DNA from: Delphinus delphis
Lineage: Eukaryota > Chordata > Mammalia > Artiodactyla > Delphinidae
Direction: 5' to 3'
Assembly: GCF_949987515.2 (NCBI RefSeq)
Contig: NC_082684.1
Location: 51,302,006 to 51,366,005, forward strand
DNA: 64,000 nt
The notes below the pieces were generated by a model. That model saw nothing but the letters and a program-made list of their open reading frames with translations. It was not told where the DNA came from and searched no databases. Shown here piece by piece: positions 57,481-64,000 of this stretch; position 1 is the stretch's first letter, and every line of letters starts with the position of its first letter. The position numbers were made by a program, and so were the translations under genes.

Positions 57481-58004
57481 CATACTCTTTTTTTTTTGTA
57501 GTCTCTGTCCCAAGAAGTTTATAATTTAATTGTGAAGATAAGATTAAGATTTATGGACAAAATAAAACATTACAAGACACTATACACATCATAATATTCA
57601 AGAAATACAGAAATTCCTTGTCTGCCTAGAATTCAGTCTATAGTCAACCTCACCTCTTACAACCCAGGGACCAAGCACAAAAAGCTTTTATCACGTTGTA
57701 CATTTCAAGGCCTTTACAAGAGGGGAAGCCTTGAGTCCTGCGATGAATTATGCAATAGAAGTAGGAGATATCAGTATTTGAAAATTATAGATTAAAATAT
57801 CATCTTATCTAGATGATATGAATTTTTGGTTTAAAAAAGCATGAGAGAACCATTTGAAACGATTATGATTTTTAAGTACTTTCAATAAGCTAGGGAAATA
57901 ATATGTTAATAGTTTTCTTATAAACCAGCAGTAACTAATTAAAAGACAATTGATAAAAAGTACAGTAAAGTTTCCATTAAGAATAGCAACATCCATTCTA
58001 TCAA
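57481..58004. other. unassigned sequence
   Basis: A T9 run and AT-rich DNA. A faint L2-like 'gtcccaagaagtttataatt' near 57508 is not convincing by itself. Confidence 0.4.
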
Positions 58005-58300
58005 CAAAACTTTTTGAGAGCCTTCTGTGTACCTGCATTGAGCTACAAAGTCTTTGCCCTCAAGGGCTTAAATTGTGGTGAGTGAGACTAACGTGCAAAC
58101 CTGCAACCACAGTACAATATGTTCAGTGCTATGGTACAGATAACATGCAGGATGAGGATGCTCCAGCTGAGTTCTAAAGGAAAAGTTGAATTTTAATAGG
58201 GAAATGTTGTTCAGGTATAGGGAGCGATGATGGACAATAGTATCGAGGTGTGAGAGGGAACCTCATCCATTTGGTAAGGCTGGACCATCGGGTGCAGGGG
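58005..58300 (-). repeat. L2 3'-end relic, minus strand
   Basis: 'ttgagagccttctgtgtacc', 'tctttgccctcaagggctta', 'gttcagtgctatggtacaga' and 'gatgctccagctgagttcta' follow the reversed L2 tail. Confidence 0.65.
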
Positions 58301-58678
58301 AGGGACTAAGAGTGATGAAGCTGGTGAGAAAATGTGTGGTCAGTCCACTAAAGGTTCTGTGAGCTGTGTGGAAGGCTATAGGGAAATCTCACCTCTGACC
58401 CTCTCCCCTTCTGTAGGCATCTTGAGGGTGGCAGTCACTTGGATGATATTTGTTCAGTTTCTGTCATTCTGTTCTGAAGATATTTGGTGTAAGCCTGGTT
58501 GTAGAGTTTTCCTTGCTCCTAGACTCTGCCTATATAACCAGGGTAATGTATCTGAATTACCTTCTGATTGACCGGTGTGCTGAGCAGGGTGTTTCTACTG
58601 CACCAAGTTCCTTCCCAGGGATTGGGTATCTATTGATAAGAACCTAACAGTGAGCCTTGGACCCTGAAGCAAGGTTTT
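58301..58678. other. unassigned sequence
   Basis: No element recognised. Confidence 0.4.
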
Positions 58679-58712
58679 AAGATGTCTTTATAGTCAAGAT
58701 GTCTTTATAGTC
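58679..58712. repeat. 17-bp tandem duplication, two copies
   Basis: aagatgtctttatagtc occurs at 58679-58695 and again, identical, at 58696-58712. Confidence 0.97.
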
Positions 58713-59149
58713 AACCCATTGTGGTGCCTCTGAGGTCACCTGAGGTCCACAAAAAACCTAGAAGAGGACTTAATACAGACTGTGTGATCCCACTGGGTCT
58801 AGCAGACCATGGCGTAATGGAACTGTAAATTTCTGGGTTTGCCTGATAGCTACACTCTGGAGAAATGCATGTATGAAAAGTCTTTTGCTTAGGGAAGTGC
58901 TATTCAGATCTGACACTGGGTTTTCACAAAGAATAGCGAGTTGCTGTTGAGAAACTAGGGTGGTTCATTGCTTCTGCCAGTTGAAGGTAATGAAATTCTA
59001 GCTGGGTGAGAAGACCATGAGTTTATGTGCATGGTTCTATGGCGGTCAGACATGCCACTGGCCTTCTGGCTTTTAAGATTTATAAGTTAAATTTCACAAG
59101 AGAGGTCATCCATCTTACTTGGCATTGACTGAGCCACCTGATGGTAATA
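58713..59149. other. unassigned sequence
   Basis: No element recognised. Confidence 0.4.
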
Positions 59150-59405
59150 TTAATAATAGCAGTTAAACTTTATAGAGCACTTAATATTTTTCAAGGCTCC
59201 ATGCTAAATGCTTTCTTTGAATCTTCACACCCCTATGAGGTAGATATGAATCATTATCCCCATTCTACCAAATGAGTGGTTCGAGGCAGGGGAGATGGTA
59301 TCTTGCTCATGGTCATATAGGTAATGCTTTGTGGGAGTGGGTTTCACACCCACACCTGTCAGATTCCCAAATGCATCCCCTTAATCAGAATGCTACACTG
59401 CCTCA
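59150..59405 (-). repeat. MIR SINE relic, nearly full length, minus strand
   Basis: Reversed MIR in order: 'tttatagagcacttaatatt', 'gctccatgctaaatgctttc', 'acccctatgaggtagatatg', 'attatccccattctaccaaa', 'gctcatggtcatataggtaa' and 'aatgctacactgcctcaggt'. The most complete MIR in the window. Confidence 0.85.
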
Positions 59406-60174
59406 GGTGTGTTTGGGGTTATGCGAAGTGGCATTTTGATATGGAGTGGTTGGTCAGGCTGTCATATTTTATTCTATAGATAGACATCAGTACGCAAGTT
59501 GAATGTGACTTTGTTGACTAGGAAGTTTTTCTCCACCCAAGAAATCTTGTTTTTGTCCACTTTTTAATAAAAAACATGCACATGGAGTCCTTGAGTTAAG
59601 ATGGCACTGGTGATCATTTTGGATATATTTGTCTTCTTTCTAAATAGGTTTTGTCAACTGGTCTGGAATGGAAATGCAGAGTGGGAGGTACAGATATAGA
59701 TGAACAATGAATACAGATGTGCAGAGCAGGATCTGAGATGTAGACTAGGTGTGGCTGATAAGGGTCAGAAAGAAGAGCTCATGGAAGAGCTCACAGCTTG
59801 CCCCAGAAGCATGAACGTGTGTTCCTATGAGCAGGCATTCTCCCTATGAAATCCATGTCCATCTAGCCCTGCTGATTAGGCAGAAGGGACTAAAGAATGC
59901 ACTTGCTCAATAAAACCTCAGTGGTACCTGAAGTGCCAAGAACCTGTGGACAAAGTGCTAAACACAATAACCTTGTGCGGGAGTTGAACTTGGAAGCTGG
60001 GGGAGGTAGAGTCATGTACTTGGTACAGAACTGTGACTTTGTAGATTGCTGGGAAGCTTGGCAATTCTGCCCAGTGCATACTTTTATTTGGTTACCCGTT
60101 TGTTGTACTTTTGAAGCCTGCCGATCTCTTTATGAGGATGGGCCCTAAAAATGTAGAAAGACTATTTTATAACA
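59406..60174. other. unassigned sequence
   Basis: No element recognised. Confidence 0.4.
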
Positions 60175-60258
60175 TATTGGGTTGGCCCAAAAGTTCATTC
60201 GGGTTTTTCCATCAGATGTTACAAAAAATCAGGAACAAACTTTTTGGCCAGTCCAATA
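60175..60258 (+). mobile_element. mariner-derived miniature inverted-repeat element (hairpin)
   Basis: 84 bases running from tattgggttggc to ggccagtccaata, with inverted ends and TA at both edges, as expected for a Tc1/mariner target. The two arms are imperfectly complementary over about 34 bases (roughly three quarters paired), leaving a short loop. The left arm at 60189-60208, aaaagttcattcgggttttt, resembles the mature sequence of the bovine miR-2284/2285 family, which I recall as arising from this kind of element. Expression here is not shown. Confidence 0.85.
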
Positions 60259-62344
60259 TCACCTCCTTATTTTAGGCACAATATTGTTTTGGGCAGTGTT
60301 TAGCTAACTTTCAGATGTCTGTCTTTTGAAATAAAAATAATAAGAAACAAAATGAAGTTTAGTTATTTATTAAGAGAAAGTGAATGTCACTTTATTATAG
60401 TTGCCATAAATAAAAACCAAGTACCGTGTTAGAAAAGTTACTGTGTCAGGACTCTTTATTTACCTATTTTAAGTGGAATTGTAAGATCATCTTGATATAT
60501 ATATGTATGTTTTTTTTTTCTAAAGGGTAATATTTTAAATCTACTACTTGATGGGGTTAAGCTAGGCTTGAAGTGTCCTGTGTTTTTATGATCTGAAACA
60601 CATGGTTTGGGATCTGTGGGCAGGTATCCTGATGATGACAGCTCATGATTTCTGAGCCATGATGAGAATAATACATTGGCTGGAATACTTGGAAATGGTG
60701 GTGGTTTAATTCCGACTATTAAGTTTATGATGTTGTCCAGGGTTAGAACTTATGCCTATAATGGCAGCAACATCTCATGTTTACAAGGCACTTTCCTCAT
60801 GAAGGGTCCCAGAGTGCCTTTTGAGCATATGTTTACAGGAATGACTATTCTCTGTGATGCAGCATTTCTTCAGAGCAGCAACACCCATAAGGTCACAGCT
60901 GTGTGGTACCCACCAAGACAAGGGTGATGATAACAGTCACTCAGGCCTTAATTTTAAAGCAACATAATCTACTCACCCAATGTGACTGGCATACCAATGT
61001 TAATATCCTTCAAAAGGTTTTGAGAGAGGCTGTGATGATTATGAAATCGTCTTTGACTTTTATATGGCTCTTGATAGAACACTGTCTCTTAACATCTTGC
61101 CAACTTAGTATTTGTATTTTCAGAGGCAATATTTCTCTCCTCTGACTTAATAAAAAAAAGTAGATATCGTATGTCCCCTCTATTACCCAGGTGTTCTTTG
61201 GAAATATCTAATTTCTGTATTGCCTTTGTGTTTGAGTGGGTTTCCTCACTAGGAAATAATTGTCATGTCCAGGAAGGATACCAGAGAGATTTTAAAACTC
61301 CTCCCAGATATCTGCCTTCGTAAAGGCAAATACAAATAAAAAATAAGAGGCTTAATTCTACCTGTTGAAAATAAAGAGACTCGTCTTCTTCCTTTTCTTA
61401 AAGGATTTATTTTAGAAAATGCGTAATTTCCAGTTCCTTCCCTGTCCCTTTGAAATGCATGTAAACCCTTTCTAAAGCTAAATGCATCTCCTATCAGTTT
61501 CTTTTTTGACCCACGAATGTCTTTCTCAAGGACCTTGGAAACAATTCTTGGAAATATCATCATCAAGGAAGTTGGTGCCCCGAATTTCCCAGTTTCTGTG
61601 GGAGGCTAGAGGCCCACTTCAGAGGGTACCTGCCTCCAAACCCACCTCACAGCATAAAGATATGAGCAAATTACTTTTCCTTTGGATAAAACCATCTAGC
61701 TAACACAGGGGGTCACCTCCATTACCGGACGAATCTAAGACGAACTGTGTGTGACAAATGGTGCTGTCAAGTCCTCTTACCTGAGGACTAGTTATTTCTT
61801 TTGAGAACATGTATGTAACGGGTTGTGGCTGTTTGGCTACATAAAAAGGGTGAGATTTCTTTCTGTCTTTGCAATCTCTTAGTGGATTAGTGTGCTTCAC
61901 ATTCTGGTTTAATGTTTATTCGGTAATAAAACTGATTTCTTTTTCATTTACCTTTGCTGAGAGCTTTTCTAGGTTGGCAGGAGATTTTGTTTTTAATTCT
62001 ATTTCCCCAACATCGTCCTTTGTGGCAGTGCCATTGGGCGATTAGTAAAGTTTTATTAAAATAGCCTAGGCACAGCTGTTAGAATTACTCGTGTCATGGA
62101 AAATTAGTACAGCTAACCTTGCTGAGGACTGTTTTATGTGCTTAGTATATTTTTCTTCTAATTCTGTGAGAAAACCTGAGAGAGGTCAGTTTAATTTTCT
62201 CGTGCATTTTAAAAGATAAAAAGGTAACCATTTAAACAACAATACATTAGTTATCATTATGCACAAGTTATATATTTTATAAAATACCATGCAGGGCTAG
62301 TGTGGAAATTTCCTAAATTTCACTTCTGAGTATCTTTTTCTTTT
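60259..62344. other. unassigned sequence, 2.1 kb
   Basis: No repeat recognised with confidence. The open frames 61249-61566 (minus) and 60676-60927 (plus) have no motif I can name. Confidence 0.4.
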
Positions 62345-62409
62345 TCCAAAAAATTGAAATGCAGTTGATTTACAGTGTTGTGTTAGTTTCAGGTGCACAG
62401 CAAAGTGAT

Positions 62410-62482
<73 letters not shown>

Positions 62483-62868
62483 TATTCTTTTTCAGATTTT
62501 TTTCCATTATAGGTTATTATAAGATATTGAATATGTATCTTGTCCTATACAGTAGGTCCTTGTTGTTTATCTATTTTATATATAGTAGTGTGTATCTGTT
62601 AATCCCAAACTCCTAATTTATACCCCCGCCCCCACTGTTTCCCCTTTGGTAACCATATATTTGTTTTCTGTCTGTGAGTCTATTTCTGTTTTGTAAATAA
62701 GTTCATTTGTATCCTTTTTTTAAGATCCACATATAAGTCAAATCATATGATATTTGTTTGTCTCTGTCTGATTGACTTCACTTAGTGTGCCAATCTCTAG
62801 GTCCATTCATGTTGCTGCAAATGGCATTATTTCATTCTTTTTTTTATGGCTGAGTAATATTCTATTCC
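62345..62868 (-). mobile_element. 5'-truncated L1 3' end, minus strand
   Basis: 'gcagttgatttacagtgttg', 'ttagtttcaggtgcacagca', then a long TA tract, 'ttccattataggttattata', 'gtgtatctgttaatcccaaa', 'tctgtctgtgagtctatttc' and 'atggctgagtaatattctat'. The same subfamily as the copies at 33805 and 36457. The 5' truncation is near 62868. Confidence 0.9.
62415..62475. repeat. (TA)30 microsatellite inside the L1 3'UTR
   Basis: About 30 uninterrupted TA units at the place where sister L1 copies have only a short tatatata stretch. Confidence 0.95.
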
Positions 62869-63284
62869 AAGTGTCTTTGATTCAGCCTTTGACTCTTTCT
62901 CTGGTCACCTGCCTCCAAGCCTTAACACTTGATTGGAATTCTTTTCTTCCTCCCTTCCTCATTGATTTTGGGGGAAGTCACCTAGATGGGAAGAATAGAG
63001 GGAGGGGCAGAGGCTACATGCCTGTAGGCTCTACTGTTGCTTGATGGCTATGCAATATGCTATGTCATTAAACCAGCGTAAGGCCAAAGGCTATCTAAAG
63101 GAGATTCCTCCTGATCTTATGCCAGCAGCACTTGGGCAGAATAAGCACGCCTCTTTTTATTTAAATTTTTTTCTTTTGCCATGTTAAAATCCTTAATTAA
63201 AAACTTTTCAAATCTTTTCCAATAACTTTTAGACTTCCATTTTTCATTAACATTTACTAGGATTTAAATAATAATCTATACAAT
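62869..63284. other. unassigned sequence
   Basis: No element recognised. Confidence 0.4.
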
Positions 63285-63336
63285 ATAGTCAGCACAGAGC
63301 ACATGGGAGGGGTTCAGCGTTAGCTGTTATTATTAT
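63285..63336 (+). repeat. MIR 3'-end fragment
   Basis: 'cagcacagagcacatgggag' followed by 'cagcgttagctgttattatt', matching the MIR tail. Confidence 0.5.
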
Positions 63337-63734
63337 GGGCCAAACAATTGGGGACGTAGGGGTGGAGGGAAGACAGGGGGGCACAGAGTGACCTTAAATG
63401 GAGCTGCTGTTATATCACTTTTATGTAAACTTAAGAAAATTCTACAATCCCCCTCTGAGTCTGTGTCCTCATTTTCTGGGTACAGATGATGCTAAGTGAC
63501 ATATTAAAATCGACAACAGTTGAGGGGAAGGTCAGAAAGCAGAATGGCAGAGTTGAGTTCCCAAAGTGGGCTTCGGTGGGCTTCCCACTAGCTTTCTGGA
63601 TAAATCCCAGGCACAAAGGCCCAGGGAAGTATGTGATTCAAGCTTCCTCCTCAGCCGAGTCCGCTGACTCACCCACAGGTTTTTACCACCGGTGCTCGAG
63701 GCACTTAATAGTGCCCCTCAGCACTGGTCCTCAA
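63337..63734. other. unassigned sequence
   Basis: No repeat recognised. The plus-strand open frame at 63486-63821 runs into the following L1 3'UTR, so at least its end is not a gene. Confidence 0.4.
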
Positions 63735-64000
63735 ATGAACTTCATCAGAACGGTGCAAACTTCCAGTTATAGACGAATAAGTCCTGGGGATGTAAGGTAC
63801 AGCATGGTGGCTGTAAGTTAACAGTACCTACTGTACACTTGAAAGTTGCTAAGAAATCTTAAACATTCTCAACACACACACACCACACAAATGGTAACTG
63901 TGAGGTAATGAATTTGTTAATTGACCTTACTGTGGTTATCAGTTTGCAATATATATGTATATCAAATCATCACATTGTATAACTTACACAGTGTTATATG
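63735..64000 (+). mobile_element. old L1 (L1M-type) 3'UTR, plus strand, cut by the window edge
   Basis: 'acgaataagtcctggggatg', 'ggtacagcatggtggctgta', 'ctgtacacttgaaagttgct', 'aaatggtaactgtgaggtaa' and 'atatcaaatcatcacattgt' follow the L1M 3'UTR in its sense direction. The same kind of 3'UTR appears reversed at 720-1000. The A tail lies beyond the window. Confidence 0.85.

Noticed and set aside
62359..62616. 85-codon open frame with a long Tyr-Ile repeat
   Set aside because: The repeat is the translated (TA)30 tract inside an L1 3'UTR.

Overview
This window is mammalian nuclear DNA, almost certainly from a cetacean and probably a toothed whale or dolphin. The main evidence is five full-length copies and one clipped copy of a tRNA-Glu-derived SINE of the CHR-1 type. 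These begin gggcttccctggtggcgcag, carry tRNA-like A and B boxes, share a GC-rich body and end in an A tail. Cetartiodactyl-type LINE-1 3' ends and a mariner-derived hairpin element beginning tattgggttggc support the assignment. No protein-coding gene, spliced exon, RNA gene or host promoter could be recognised on either strand. The window reads as intergenic or deep intronic sequence.

Layout. 1-3.8 kb: a MIR, then a decayed old L1 (minus strand) that has lost the reverse-transcriptase part of ORF2. 4.6-6.1 kb: a MER5A relic, a MaLR-type LTR and a second LTR-like block. 6.6-13.6 kb: a near-full-length 7-kb L1 (minus) with 5'UTR, ORF1, ORF2 and 3'UTR, all inactivated. 13.6-25 kb: mostly unassigned DNA with L2, MIR and MaLR LTR relics. 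25-38 kb: three intact SINEs with target-site duplications, L2 fragments, two 5'-truncated L1s (one with a perfect 18-bp duplication) and TG microsatellites. 38-48 kb: L2, MIR and MER5A relics in otherwise unassigned sequence, plus the longest open frame (247 codons), which I do not recognise. 48.7-52.6 kb: a plus/minus SINE pair, an L1 3' fragment, L2, an LTR and another old repeat. 52.6-64 kb: a 3'-clipped tailless SINE, MIR and L2 relics, a mariner-derived hairpin at 60.2 kb, an L1 fragment with a long TA tract, and an old L1 3' end running off the right edge.

Nothing here works as an operon or pathway. The biology is successive waves of retroposition: L2 and MIR are oldest, then MER5A, MaLR LTRs and old L1s, then younger L1s and CHR-1 SINEs. 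I found no undescribed multi-gene system. The observations most worth following are the mariner hairpin, whose arm resembles the bovine miR-2284/2285 family, the tailless SINE flanked by short direct repeats, a perfect 14-bp inverted repeat overlapping a SINE insertion site, and an inverted SINE pair. Repeat family names come from recognising consensus features by eye, so boundaries are approximate unless a duplication or tail fixes them.
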